A DNA stretch of 36,091 nt from Rhodoferax sp. (GCF_011391645.1 NZ_JAABQC010000017.1:1-36091); one strand, 5' to 3'; positions 7,629 through 16,280 are shown, counted from the stretch's first letter. Translations and numbers: made by a program. The notes: generated by a model from the sequence alone, not told the origin.

Positions 7629-7654
7629 AATTTTTACCTTTCGGTGGCAAGACA

Positions 7655-9388
7655 ATGAATTTGACCAAACGTGAATTTTTCCAGGTGCTGGGCGCTGGCA
7701 CCATGGCAGGCATGGGGCTGAGCGCTTATGCCCAGGCGGATGTGGCCACGGCCGCAAAGGGGCTCTACGACATTCCCAAATTCGGCAACGTGTCGTTCTT
7801 GCACATGACCGACTGCCACGCGCAGCTCAAGCCCATTTATTTCCGCGAGCCCAGCATCAATCTGGGTGTGGGCAGCATGAAAGGCAACTTGCCGCATCTG
7901 GTGGGCGAGCATTTGCTGAAAGTCGCCAAGATTCGCCCCGGCACCGCCGAGGCCCATGCGCTGACCTACCTCGACTATGAACAAGCCGCCAAGCGTTACG
8001 GCAAGGTGGGTGGCTTTGCCCACTTGGCGACGCTGGTCAAGCGCATGAAGGCCAGCCGCCCGGGTGCGCTGCTGCTAGACGGTGGCGACACCTGGCAGGG
8101 TTCTGGCACGGCGCTGTGGACCAACGGCCAGGACATGGTCGATGCCTGCAAGCTGCTGGGCGTGGACGTGATGACCGGCCACTGGGAATTCACCCTCGGG
8201 ATGGAACGCGTCAAGGAAATCATCGAGAAAGACTTTGCCGGCAAGGTTGATTTTGTCGCGCAAAATGTCAAGACCAACGACTTTGGCGACCCGGTCTTCA
8301 AGCCCTACGTGATCCGCGAGATCAACGGCGTGCCCTGCGCCATCATCGGCCAGGCCTTCCCCTACACCCCGATTGCCAACCCGCGCTACATGGTGGCCGA
8401 CTGGGCCTTTGGCATCCAGGACGACAACATGCAGAAGATGGTCGACGAGTGCCGCGGCAAGGGCGCGCAGGTGGTCGTCGTTCTGAGCCACAACGGCATG
8501 GACGTCGACCTCAAGATGGCCAGCCGTGTGAGCGGCATTGACGCCATCATGGGTGGTCACACCCACGACGGCATGCCGGTGGCCAGCATCATCAGCAACA
8601 AAGGTGGCAAAACCATCGTCACCAACGCGGGTTCCAACAGCAAGTTCCTGGCGGTGCTTGACTTTGACGTCAAGGACAAGAAAGTTGCCGATTTCCGCTA
8701 CAAGCTGCTGCCGGTGTTTGCCAACATGCTGCCCGCCGACGCAGAGATGGACGCACTCATTACCAAAGTGCGCGCGCCCTACGAGGTCAAGCTGGCAGAG
8801 AAGCTGGCCATCACCGAAGGCACGCTGTACCGCCGTGGCAACTTCAATGGCACCGGCGACCAGTTGCTGGTGGATGCGCTGATGGAAGTGCAGGGCGCCG
8901 ACCTGGCGTTTTCACCGGGTTTCCGATGGGGCACCACGCTGCTGCCGGGCCAGGCCATCACGCGCGAATGGTTGATGGACATGACGGCCACCACCTACTC
9001 TTACGCCACCATGTCGGAGATGACCGGTGCCACCATCAAGACCGTGCTGGAAGACGTGTGCGACAACCTGTTCAATCCCGACCCCTATTACCAGCAGGGC
9101 GGCGACATGGTGCGCGTCGGTGGTTTGCAATACAGCTGCAGCCCGCTGGAGACCATGGGCAAACGCATCAGCGACATGCGCATCAACGGCAAATTGATTG
9201 AGGCTGACAAAAAATACAAGGTGGCGGGCTGGGCACCGGTGGCCGAAGAGGCCAGAAGCCAGGGTAACAAACAGGTCTGGGAAGTGGTGGAAACCTGGCT
9301 GGCCGCGCGCGGTGGCAAGGTCACCCGGCGCAAGCTCAATGCGCCCAAGATCATTGGCGCGCTGCCCAACCCGGGTTATGCCGCCTGA
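7655..9388 (+). CDS. soxB: SoxB, sulfate thiohydrolase
   Basis: A 577-residue enzyme of the 5'-nucleotidase family with a dimanganese centre, which hydrolyses the terminal sulfonate from SoxY-bound thiosulfate. Metal-site motifs are visible in order: MTDCHAQLKP (residues 51-60), LLLDGGDTWQGSG, GHWEFT, LSHNGMD and GGHTHDGMP. The signal reads LTKREFFQVLGAGT. It is Tat-like but has Lys-Arg in place of the twin arginines, which is unusual and may lower Tat efficiency. There is no strong Shine-Dalgarno before ATG 7655. It is the last soxCDYZAXB gene and is separated from soxX by a terminator. Confidence 0.95.
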   Translation: MNLTKREFFQVLGAGTMAGMGLSAYAQADVATAAKGLYDIPKFGNVSFLHMTDCHAQLKPIYFREPSINLGVGSMKGNLPHLVGEHLLKVAKIRPGTAEAHALTYLDYEQAAKRYGKVGGFAHLATLVKRMKASRPGALLLDGGDTWQGSGTALWTNGQDMVDACKLLGVDVMTGHWEFTLGMERVKEIIEKDFAGKVDFVAQNVKTNDFGDPVFKPYVIREINGVPCAIIGQAFPYTPIANPRYMVADWAFGIQDDNMQKMVDECRGKGAQVVVVLSHNGMDVDLKMASRVSGIDAIMGGHTHDGMPVASIISNKGGKTIVTNAGSNSKFLAVLDFDVKDKKVADFRYKLLPVFANMLPADAEMDALITKVRAPYEVKLAEKLAITEGTLYRRGNFNGTGDQLLVDALMEVQGADLAFSPGFRWGTTLLPGQAITREWLMDMTATTYSYATMSEMTGATIKTVLEDVCDNLFNPDPYYQQGGDMVRVGGLQYSCSPLETMGKRISDMRINGKLIEADKKYKVAGWAPVAEEARSQGNKQVWEVVETWLAARGGKVTRRKLNAPKIIGALPNPGYAA

Positions 9389-9593
9389 GGTTGGCCTTGT
9401 CGCGCCATCGCTTCGCCGCTGGCGCAGAGGATTGGCCAAATCCTGGATGACCCGGCTGTCGTTTATGCGCCACGGCTTAGCGCATTCTCGGGTCAGGGTT
9501 ATCTGGCGCACAGACCGGTGTTGACGCCATCTCTACAGTGCGATGCAACAGTTGGGCAAAGTGCCCACTGTGTCACCGCACTGGAGCTTGGCC
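9389..9593. other. Spacer after soxB
   Basis: About 205 bases with no convincing gene. Short inverted repeats around CGCCATCG/CGCTGGCG are weak and lack a U tract. No clear promoter was found. Confidence 0.35.
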
Positions 9594-9929
9594 ATGAATG
9601 CCCATTTGAAGACGATCAGCCCCTCTGCCCACAACTTGGGTGGTCAGGACGCGTTTCGATTTAATTTGCTGGTCAGGCGACCCACTTTGCTGGTGCTGCT
9701 GCGCTCGCAGGCAGCGCTCGTCGCTCTGGCGGTATTTGCCGTCTTGGCACTCATGTTGGCGTTTCATCAGGTTGTCCTTGACGCGGTGGCACGGGGAGAG
9801 TCCCTGCAGCAGGCCAGAAACCTGCAAAGTCAGTCAGTGTGGCGCTGTGACAGAGTCTCGATCCCCGCTGCGCGCGCCGATTGCTTGCGCCGGGCCAATG
9901 CCACAGTGCGAGCTGACGGAAATTCCTAA
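9594..9929 (+). CDS. Small single-pass membrane protein of unknown function
   Basis: I chose ATG 9594, which has GGAG 7 bases upstream, over the track start at 9543. The 111-residue product has one strong transmembrane segment (ALVALAVFAVLALMLAF, about residues 40-57). It is preceded by an Arg-containing cytoplasmic part (LLVRRPTLLVLLRSQ), so the C-terminus probably faces the periplasm. That tail has two cysteines 13 residues apart (WRCDRVSIPAARADCLRR) that could form a disulfide. I recognise no family. It sits between soxB and the sulfur transporter genes, so an accessory role there is possible but unproven. Confidence 0.6.
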   Translation: MNAHLKTISPSAHNLGGQDAFRFNLLVRRPTLLVLLRSQAALVALAVFAVLALMLAFHQVVLDAVARGESLQQARNLQSQSVWRCDRVSIPAARADCLRRANATVRADGNS

Positions 9930-9935
9930 TATAAG

Positions 9936-9990
9936 AATGTATTGATTTAAATCAATACATTGGCTACCGCTTAATTTTTAGAATCATGTG
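9936..9990 (+). promoter_or_regulatory. FNR-type class II promoter
   Basis: A perfect 26-bp palindrome (9936-9961) has TTGATTTAAATCAA at its centre, an exact match to the FNR consensus TTGAT-N4-ATCAA. A -10 element TAGAAT lies at 9979-9984, predicting a start near 9990. That puts the site centre about 41.5-42.5 bases upstream, the canonical class II activator position. It drives the two YeeE/YedE genes. Confidence 0.8.
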
Positions 9991-10065
9991 TGCGTGGCCC
10001 GAACTGCGCACCTAACCGGTGCCAGTGGCCACTGGCAGCAGCGTTCTTTTATAAGGCGGTCAACC

Positions 10066-10596
10066 ATGAAAACCCAATCTCCAGGCGGCAAGCGTGTCGT
10101 CAAACCCTTTTGGTCGCCGCTGGCGGCGGGTATCGCACTCGGCTTGGTGCTGATGCTGAGTTTTGTCCTTTCCGGTCATGGACTGGGTGCCAGCGGCGCG
10201 GTGATCCATGTGGTGGCTGGTGCCGGATTGGTGATGGCACCCGAGGCGACACTGGCCAACTCCTACCTCCGGCCCATGGTGTCAGAGGGTAACCCGATTG
10301 GCTCCTGGATCACCTGGGAAGTGCTGGGCTTGATCATCGGTGCGGCCATTGCAGCCTTCATGGCCGGGCGGTTTCGGGTTCAACTGGACGGTGCGCGCAG
10401 CCTGGGGTCCGGGCGGCGTCTGACCCAGGCGCTGCTCGGTGGCACGCTGGCAGGTTTCGGCGCACGCGTGGCGGGTGGCTGCACCAGCGGACTGGGGCTG
10501 TCGGGGGCTGCCGTGTTCAGCATCTCTGCCTTTGTCTTCCTTGGCGTGTTTTTTGCCACCGGCTTGCTGGTTGGCCGTTTTGTCAAAGGAGTCTGA
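10066..10596 (+). CDS. YeeE/YedE family sulfur transporter, first half
   Basis: A 176-residue membrane protein with about four to five hydrophobic segments and the family signature GGCTSGLGLSG near residue 140. Its Cys corresponds to those that relay thiosulfate in the YeeE/TsuA family. The track ORF from 9988 begins too early; ATG 10066 follows AAGGCGGT. It is followed 1 base later by a second half-size gene, the split PmpA/PmpB-like arrangement. The pair probably imports thiosulfate or related sulfur species. Position after sox and behind an FNR-type promoter suggests expression under low oxygen. Confidence 0.87.
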   Translation: MKTQSPGGKRVVKPFWSPLAAGIALGLVLMLSFVLSGHGLGASGAVIHVVAGAGLVMAPEATLANSYLRPMVSEGNPIGSWITWEVLGLIIGAAIAAFMAGRFRVQLDGARSLGSGRRLTQALLGGTLAGFGARVAGGCTSGLGLSGAAVFSISAFVFLGVFFATGLLVGRFVKGV

Positions 10597-10597
10597 C

Positions 10598-11200
10598 ATG
10601 TTTCCCCTTCATGAAAGTGGCATGGTTTCGGGTCTGGTGTGCGGTGTCCTGTTCGGTTTTGTGCTGGAAAACGCCGGCTTTGGCAGCCCGTCCAAACTCA
10701 CCGGCCAGTTCCGGTTGACCGATTGGTCGGTGTTCAAAGTCATGTTTACCGCCATTGTGGTGGCTGCGGTCGGGCTGTGGGCGATGCGCGTTGTGGGGCT
10801 CCTGGCGCCGGACATCCTTTATGTGCCGCAGGCGCTGGTGATGGCCTCGGCCGTGGGCGGCGCCTTGATCGGTGCCGGCTTCGCCATTGGCGGATATTGC
10901 CCGGGCACCTCGATGGTGGGAATGTCGTCGGGGCGTTTGGACGCGCTTGTTTTTGTGGTGGGGCTGTTCATCGGCACGACCGCCTTTGCCGGCTTTTACG
11001 GTGATGCCATTCGCTCCATGATGGCGATCGGTGAAATCATTGACGGTGACAACTTTGCTGATGTGTATGGCATTGCCGATCCCATCATGTTGGGCATGAT
11101 GGTGGCTGGTCTGGTGGCCGTTTTTTACGCGGGCTCTTGGTTCGAGCGCCGCGGCCCGGGTCCGGTGACGGCCGAGCAAGCCGTCGCCGGTGCCGAGTGA
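10598..11200 (+). CDS. YeeE/YedE family sulfur transporter, second half
   Basis: A 200-residue membrane protein starting one base after the upstream stop, with AAAGGAG 8-14 bases ahead of the ATG. It has about five hydrophobic segments and the second-half signature GGYCPGTSMVG, whose Cys pairs functionally with that of GGCTSG in the first half. A loop (GDAIRSMMAIGEIIDGDNFADVYG) separates two late helices. It ends 12 bases from the convergent cbbO stop with no evident terminator between. Substrate is inferred from family and context. Confidence 0.87.
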   Translation: MFPLHESGMVSGLVCGVLFGFVLENAGFGSPSKLTGQFRLTDWSVFKVMFTAIVVAAVGLWAMRVVGLLAPDILYVPQALVMASAVGGALIGAGFAIGGYCPGTSMVGMSSGRLDALVFVVGLFIGTTAFAGFYGDAIRSMMAIGEIIDGDNFADVYGIADPIMLGMMVAGLVAVFYAGSWFERRGPGPVTAEQAVAGAE

Positions 11201-11212
11201 TTCGTCCACGCG

Positions 11213-13465
11213 TCAACGCGTCAATGCCATGAACAGCTTGGGCAACTGCTCCGGCAGCCGCGCAATGTTGTCGATCACCGTGTACTGGCGGCCAAAGATG
11301 TCGCTCACATAAGCGTCGGCGCTGGCGTCGAGGTTGATGCAGTAAGTAAATATGCCCTGTTGGTCAAGCTCGCGCACCGCCTGGTGTGCGTCTTCAATCA
11401 GCAGGCGTTCATCGTGCACATCGATGTCGGAGGGTTGGCCATCGGTCAGCACCAACAGCAGTTTTTTGTCAGCCTGCTGTGTGCGCAGGGTGTGCGCCGC
11501 ATGGCGCATGGCAGCCCCCATGCGGGTGCTGTACCCCGCCTGCATGGCGGCAATGCGGGCCTTCACCTCGTCACCCCAGCTTTCACCGAAGCCCTTGAGA
11601 TGCAGGTAACGCACGTCGTGGCGGGTGTTCGAGTGAAACCCGGCAATCGCCAGCGGGTCGCCGAGTTGCTGCACCGCCCAGGCCAGCAGCGAAACCGCCT
11701 CCTGGCTGAGCTGCAGCACAGTTTGCTCCGAGCCACGGGCTCTTTCGTTGAGAGATTGCGACAAGTCGAGCAGCAAGGTCACGGCAATGCTGCGTCCATC
11801 GGTGGTGTGGCTCATGTTGATGCGGGCGTCAGGCTGGCTGCCGGCCCGCAAATCAATCAGGGAGCGGATCGCCACGTCCAGGTCCAGTTCGCTGCCATCT
11901 TCCTGGTAGCGCAGGCGCACCTTGTTTTGTGGCTTCAGTAAATCCAGCAGGCGCTTGAGCTGTTTGGAAAGTGCGCTATGCTTGGTCAGCAAACCATCAA
12001 TGTCGGCCGCATTGCCGCTGGGGTGCAGCCGCTCATACAGGCTCACCCAGTCGGGCCGGAAGGTCTGGCTGGTGTAGTCCCATTCGGGGTAGTGGCGCGG
12101 TGGCAGGCTTTCAAGCTCCTCCTTCGACAAAGTTTGCGACGGCGCATCAAACATTTCCTCGTCATCGCTGAGCTCATGAAAACGCCACAAGTGGCGGTTG
12201 TCGTCCCGGTAATCGACCTCGGTGTCGGCAAACCAGGTGTTGGGCAACTGGTCGCTTTGCAGCCGGGTTTTGCCCAGGTAGCTCAGGGCCAGCCCGGCGA
12301 TTTCGGCAGTGCTGGAGTCGCCCAGCGCCAGCAACGCATGAAAGCGTTGCACCCAGTCGCTGATCTTCACATCCTGAAAGCGCGCCGGTGGGTTAAACAA
12401 GGCGCGCGACAGCATCGCCAATCGATGTCGCAAACATGAGTGTGTGGCCGGGTTGCATGCGCCTTCTGCCGGGTTGGGGTGCAAGGCCATGAAGATGCGG
12501 CGCAAGCCGGGGTACTCGCGCATGGCCAGGGCCTCCACGCGGGCATCTTCAAAACACTCGATGGCCATGCGCTGTGCCGGGCTGAAGTTGTCGCCAAAAA
12601 TGGCCGTGCTCCAGCGCCGGTGCGCCGCGATGTGCGCCAGCGCGGCGCGGTAGCGGTCCAGCCCGGAGATGCCAGCGCGCTCGTCATACACATCGGGCAG
12701 CCGGATGCCCATGGCATCAAAGTAGGGCATGGGCTGGCGCTGCGTATCAAACGCGGTGGAGTAGGGCACCAGCACATCCGCGTCTTGCCACAGGGCCCGC
12801 AGGTACAGGTCAAGCACACGGATGTGGTCCATCAGCAGCGTGCCGTGGCGCTCGCGCTGCAACACCGCGCGGCTGTCGGCGGAGGACAGGCTGAAATACT
12901 CCCGCTGTTGCTCAGGGTGATGGCTGTAGTTGCGGATGCCGTAGTTCACCCAGTTGCTCAGGCCTTGCAGGCTGAGCAGTTCCAGCAACTGGGGGGTTTT
13001 TTCGAAAAAAATTGCCAGACTCGGACTCGGGTAGGTTTTGTGAATGCCGTGGATGGATGTGCTGGTGCGCTCCATCAGGTGCAGACTGACATCCAGAAAC
13101 TGACGCATGTGCGCTTGTGTGGGCAACCGTCGCGCCACGGCTGCCAGGGCCTGCAAAAAAGGCGCAATGGCGTCGCCGTTGGGCGATTTGTTGATCAGTC
13201 GCGCTGCAGCAATCACCGGACTTAACGCGTCTTCGCCAACAAGGCTTGCGATCCGGGGCCATTCCTGCAAAAAAATCAGCGCGGGCTCCGGGCCGCGCCC
13301 CATCTTGCCAAGAAAGCGTGCCTGTGTCAGGTAGTCATCCAGGCCCTCCGCGCTGAGCTGAGCCTGCGCGTCGGCCATGCAGTTGGCAAAGACATCTGCG
13401 ATTTGCGGAAAGTTGCAGCCCAGCTGCGCGCGATAGCTGTCGAGTTGTTCAGCGTTGGGTTGCAT
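11213..13465 (-). CDS. cbbO: CbbO, VWA-domain subunit of RuBisCO activase
   Basis: A protein of about 750 residues with a long helical N-terminal part and a C-terminal von Willebrand A domain. The MIDAS motif reads LLLDLSQSLNER (DxSxS), with LVLTDGQPSD later. CbbO recruits the CbbQ AAA+ ring to RuBisCO so that inhibitory sugar phosphates are released. It is closely related to NorD, but the cbbM-cbbQ-cbbO order settles the call. The start is uncertain: ATG at 13465 is used here; an in-frame GTG at 13486 adds seven residues (MAVPHRT) and leaves 6 bases after cbbQ. Neither has a good Shine-Dalgarno. Confidence 0.92.
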   Translation of the reverse strand: MQPNAEQLDSYRAQLGCNFPQIADVFANCMADAQAQLSAEGLDDYLTQARFLGKMGRGPEPALIFLQEWPRIASLVGEDALSPVIAAARLINKSPNGDAIAPFLQALAAVARRLPTQAHMRQFLDVSLHLMERTSTSIHGIHKTYPSPSLAIFFEKTPQLLELLSLQGLSNWVNYGIRNYSHHPEQQREYFSLSSADSRAVLQRERHGTLLMDHIRVLDLYLRALWQDADVLVPYSTAFDTQRQPMPYFDAMGIRLPDVYDERAGISGLDRYRAALAHIAAHRRWSTAIFGDNFSPAQRMAIECFEDARVEALAMREYPGLRRIFMALHPNPAEGACNPATHSCLRHRLAMLSRALFNPPARFQDVKISDWVQRFHALLALGDSSTAEIAGLALSYLGKTRLQSDQLPNTWFADTEVDYRDDNRHLWRFHELSDDEEMFDAPSQTLSKEELESLPPRHYPEWDYTSQTFRPDWVSLYERLHPSGNAADIDGLLTKHSALSKQLKRLLDLLKPQNKVRLRYQEDGSELDLDVAIRSLIDLRAGSQPDARINMSHTTDGRSIAVTLLLDLSQSLNERARGSEQTVLQLSQEAVSLLAWAVQQLGDPLAIAGFHSNTRHDVRYLHLKGFGESWGDEVKARIAAMQAGYSTRMGAAMRHAAHTLRTQQADKKLLLVLTDGQPSDIDVHDERLLIEDAHQAVRELDQQGIFTYCINLDASADAYVSDIFGRQYTVIDNIARLPEQLPKLFMALTR

Positions 13466-13492
13466 GGTACGGTGGGGCACAGCCACAGGCGC

Positions 13493-14299
13493 TCAGCCAA
13501 ATACTGCGTCAATGGCGTGGTCCAGCGTGGCGCGAATGTCGGCATCGTCGGTGATGGGACGCACCAGCGCCATGCGGCACGCGTCCACTGGCGCGACCTC
13601 GCCCCGAATCAGCGTGGCGGCATACACCAGCAGCCGGGTTGAAATGCCTTCATCCAACCCGTGGCCCTTGAGCGCACGTGCTGTGGCGCCAACCTTGACC
13701 AGACGGGTAGCGTCAGCCAGGGCGATGCCGGTCTCGGTGGCGATGATGCGGGCTTCCAGGTCGGGCTGGGGGTAATCAAAGTCGAAACCGACAAAACGCT
13801 GCTTGGTGCTTTGCTTCAGGTCCTTCATCAGGCTTTGGTAACCAGGGTTGTACGAGATCACCAGTTGAAAATCAGGGTGTGCTTGAATCAACTCGCCCTT
13901 TTTGTCGATGGGCAACTGGCGGCGGTGGTCGGTCAGGGGGTGGATCACCACGGTGGTGTCTTGTCGCGCCTCGACGATTTCATCCAGGTAACAAATGGCG
14001 CCAATGCGCGCCGCGGTGGTCAGCGGTCCATCAAGCCAGCGTGTGCCGTTGGCCTCTAAAAGGTAACGGCCCACCAGGTCGGAGGCGGTCATGTCTTCGT
14101 TGCAGGCCACGGTGATGAGCGGTTTGCCCAGCTTCCAGGCCATGTATTCGACAAACCTGGATTTGCCACATCCTGTGGGGCCCTTGACCATGACCGGCAG
14201 TTTGGCCCGGTAGGCGGCTTCGTAAAGTGCAACCTCGTTCGACTGTTGTTGGTAGAACGGCTCCTGGTGGATTCGGTACTGCTGTGTGGTGTTGGTCAT
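13493..14299 (-). CDS. cbbQ: CbbQ, MoxR-type AAA+ ATPase of RuBisCO activase
   Basis: A 268-residue AAA+ protein. Walker A is GPTGCGKSR (residues 40-48) and Walker B is [13 protein letters not shown] sensor-like [20 protein letters not shown] segment follows. With CbbO it forms a motor that remodels inhibited RuBisCO. Length and order match form II cbbM-cbbQ-cbbO loci. GAGAGC lies just before the ATG. The gene is separated from cbbM by a 390-base spacer full of strong hairpins, which is unusual for genes expected to be co-transcribed. Confidence 0.94.
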   Translation of the reverse strand: MTNTTQQYRIHQEPFYQQQSNEVALYEAAYRAKLPVMVKGPTGCGKSRFVEYMAWKLGKPLITVACNEDMTASDLVGRYLLEANGTRWLDGPLTTAARIGAICYLDEIVEARQDTTVVIHPLTDHRRQLPIDKKGELIQAHPDFQLVISYNPGYQSLMKDLKQSTKQRFVGFDFDYPQPDLEARIIATETGIALADATRLVKVGATARALKGHGLDEGISTRLLVYAATLIRGEVAPVDACRMALVRPITDDADIRATLDHAIDAVFG

Positions 14300-14353
14300 T
14301 TGCAGCTCTCATTGAGTTGATATGAAAACAGGGTTCATTGTGCTTTGTGGGCC

Positions 14354-14457
14354 AGCAGCGCGCATTGGGTATCTGACGCCGCTCGTGTCCCCCGTGACGG
14401 GCTTTGCCCGTCCCTCCTCCTTTACCTCGCTATGTCAGACACCCAACGCGCGCTGCT
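14354..14457 (-). repeat. Covarying hairpin element, copy 1
   Basis: Two 24-base arms (14354-14377 and 14434-14457) are complementary except at two positions, both of which become G-U pairs when read on the minus strand. Inside are conserved blocks GCGAGGTAAAGGAGGAGG and CGGGGGACACGAGCGGC (minus strand) around a perfect 7-bp apical hairpin with a three-base loop (14396-14412). Copy 2 shares the internal blocks but has different, still self-complementary stems. This pattern suggests a structured RNA encoded on the minus strand. AAAGGAGG matches an ideal Shine-Dalgarno; the opposite strand would carry an anti-Shine-Dalgarno. Confidence 0.75.
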
Positions 14458-14472
14458 TAAGTTGTGGCTGTC

Positions 14473-14524
14473 TTTGTGGGGCAGACTTCAGTCTGTCATG
14501 GTCGACTGAAGTCGACCCCACAAA
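14473..14524. repeat. REP-like palindromic repeat
   Basis: TTTGTGGGG..GACTTCAGTC (14473-14493) pairs with its complement at 14504-14524 around a 10-base loop, with two internal mismatches. A diverged relative occurs at 28754-28800. It lies between the two larger hairpin elements in the cbbM-cbbQ spacer. Extragenic, probably a dispersed repeat family that may stabilise or terminate transcripts. Confidence 0.75.
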
Positions 14525-14549
14525 ATGCATCCAGTGCAAGTACAGCTCA

Positions 14550-14658
14550 GGCTTGGGGTGGCAGGGTGTCCTGCAAAGCGAGGTAAAGGAGGAGGCATTG
14601 GCCGCAAGGTCAGTGCCGGGGGACACGAGCGGCGCAGGGCACCCTGCCGCCCCAAGCC
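14550..14658 (+). repeat. Covarying hairpin element, copy 2
   Basis: This copy is inverted relative to copy 1. The 25-base arms (14550-14574 and 14634-14658) pair throughout on the plus strand, with two G-U pairs. The conserved blocks GCGAGGTAAAGGAGGAGG and CGGGGGACACGAGCGGC are nearly identical to copy 1, while both stems differ. The apical hairpin (14596-14615) is an 8-bp stem with two G-U pairs and a GCAA tetraloop, a GNRA loop typical of stable RNA. It begins 31 bases downstream of the cbbM stop. Confidence 0.75.
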
Positions 14659-14689
14659 CGCCGCAACTGTTAACTGCCCTGACCCCAGG

Positions 14690-16072
14690 TTACTTATGCA
14701 CACCCAACTTCTCACGCCAGCCCGGAAATAGCTTGTCGGCATCCCCCGGGAACGACTCAAACGCCCGGGCAAATTCCTTATGCTCTTTGGCGAACTCGAT
14801 CGGGTCCGCCCCTGCTTTCCAGCACTCATACGACTGGCGCAGGGAGATGGCGCCAGCTGCGGGCGAGTCAATGTGGCCGTAGGAGCCGCCGCCAGAGGTG
14901 TTGATCACGTTGCCGTGGCCCAGATTCTGGAAAAAACCTGGCAGACGCAGCGCGTTCATGCCGCCCGAGATGATCGGGGTGGTGGGCTTCATGCCATACC
15001 ACTTCTGGAAGTAAACCGGGCCCTGCGCTTCATCGCGTTCAATCATGTACGCAATGTTCCTGTCGTCGTTTTCGCCTTCCATCTTGCCGTAGCCCATGGT
15101 GCCGACGTGGATGCCTGAGGCGCCCTGCAGACGCGAAATCTTGGCCAGCACAAACGCGGTGTAGCCCCGCTTGGCAGAAGGCGAGGTGATCATGCCGTGG
15201 CCGGCGCGGTGGTAGTGCAGGTACTGGTTGGGGTACTGGCGGCGCGCTGTTGTGATCATGCCGGGGCCGCCGACAAAACCGTCGACCAGGAAAGCCACTT
15301 TGTCCGCATCCGGGCCGAAGGCTTCCAGAATGAAGTCAGCGCGGGCGCACATTTCATAGTGGTCGTCGGCGGTGATGTTGGCTGAGAATAGCTTGGCCTG
15401 GCCGGTTTCGTCCTGGGCGCGCTTCATGGCGTCATAGACCAGCGGGTAGACCTTCTTGGCCGGGCAGAACACCTGATTGCCTTGCGGTTCATCGTTCTTG
15501 ATGAAATCACCGCCCAGCCAGAACTGGTAGGCGGCCGCAGCAAATGGCTCGGGGCGCAGACCCAGCTTGGGCTTGATGATGGTGCCGGCAATGTAGCCAC
15601 CGTCTTTGATCGGGCGGCCCAGAATGCGCCACATGTCGGAGATGTCTTTGCTGGGGCCGTCAAACAACTGGATGGCACGCTCGGGGAAATAAATGTCGTG
15701 AATCTTGCCGTGCTCGATGTCACCCATGCCCTGGTTGTTGCCAATCACCAGCGTCAGGATCGACACCATCATCATGCGGCCATCGGTGATGTTGCGGTCA
15801 AACAGGTCCATCGGGTAGGCAATGCGCATGTCCTCGGTGGCCTCATCGATGTAATACACCAGCGCGTCGAGTCCGCGTGTGAAATCGTCGGTGGTGGAGA
15901 CTTCAACGTTGGTGCCGGTGGATGACTCGGCCGCAAAGTGGGCGGCGCATGACAAGTAGCTGCCAAAACCGGGCTTTGGCTTCATCTTGTAGGCGACGAG
16001 GATGTGCTTGCCGCCGGCAATGAGGTCTTCTTCCTTGAGGCTCAGGTCAGCGTAACGGTTCGATTGATCCAT
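14690..16072 (-). CDS. cbbM: Form II RuBisCO large subunit
   Basis: A 460-residue form II ribulose-1,5-bisphosphate carboxylase/oxygenase. The catalytic Lys lies in TIIKPKLG (K167) and the carbamylated Lys in [10 protein letters not shown] (K192). The phosphate-binding GGGSYGH motif is present near the C-terminus. Form II enzymes have no small subunit, and none is encoded nearby. They have low CO2/O2 specificity and suit high-CO2, low-oxygen conditions. AGGAGATCTCAC precedes the ATG. The promoter region carries inverted repeats that could be CbbR sites. No carboxysome genes are present. Confidence 0.98.
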   Translation of the reverse strand: MDQSNRYADLSLKEEDLIAGGKHILVAYKMKPKPGFGSYLSCAAHFAAESSTGTNVEVSTTDDFTRGLDALVYYIDEATEDMRIAYPMDLFDRNITDGRMMMVSILTLVIGNNQGMGDIEHGKIHDIYFPERAIQLFDGPSKDISDMWRILGRPIKDGGYIAGTIIKPKLGLRPEPFAAAAYQFWLGGDFIKNDEPQGNQVFCPAKKVYPLVYDAMKRAQDETGQAKLFSANITADDHYEMCARADFILEAFGPDADKVAFLVDGFVGGPGMITTARRQYPNQYLHYHRAGHGMITSPSAKRGYTAFVLAKISRLQGASGIHVGTMGYGKMEGENDDRNIAYMIERDEAQGPVYFQKWYGMKPTTPIISGGMNALRLPGFFQNLGHGNVINTSGGGSYGHIDSPAAGAISLRQSYECWKAGADPIEFAKEHKEFARAFESFPGDADKLFPGWREKLGVHK

Positions 16073-16116
16073 GTGAGATCTCCTGTTGTTGAAAATGAAA
16101 GTTCGCGATGGGCTGA

Positions 16117-16168
16117 ACTATAGGCAGGCTTATTCATCATGAAAATTCATATAAATTGATTTTTCAAT
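16117..16168 (-). promoter_or_regulatory. cbbM promoter with candidate CbbR sites
   Basis: On the minus strand TTTTCA (16145-16140) and TATAGT (16122-16117), 17 bases apart, form a good promoter about 38 bases upstream of the cbbM start. Two inverted repeats overlie or precede it: ATGAAAATTCAT (16139-16150) and ATTGATTTTTCAAT (16155-16168). Their positions near -35 and -51 suit a LysR-type activator such as CbbR. Binding is inferred. Confidence 0.5.
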
Positions 16169-16280
16169 CAGTTTTTATTTATGAGTCTGCGTTAAAGCCG
16201 CATGCCGGGAGCGCAGCCAAAGTCACGGACAATGGAGCCTCGTATTGCGTGCTGTTCCATTGCCTAAAAGGAGTTGCTTT

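Noticed and set aside
14322-14882. 186-residue + strand ORF over the cbbM-cbbQ spacer
   Set aside because: It reads through structured repeats and the cbbM 3' end; no protein features.
16156-16169. Possible FNR site upstream of cbbM
   Set aside because: TTGAT is followed by CAATC at the required spacing, not ATCAA; only the ATTGA/TCAAT inverted repeat holds.
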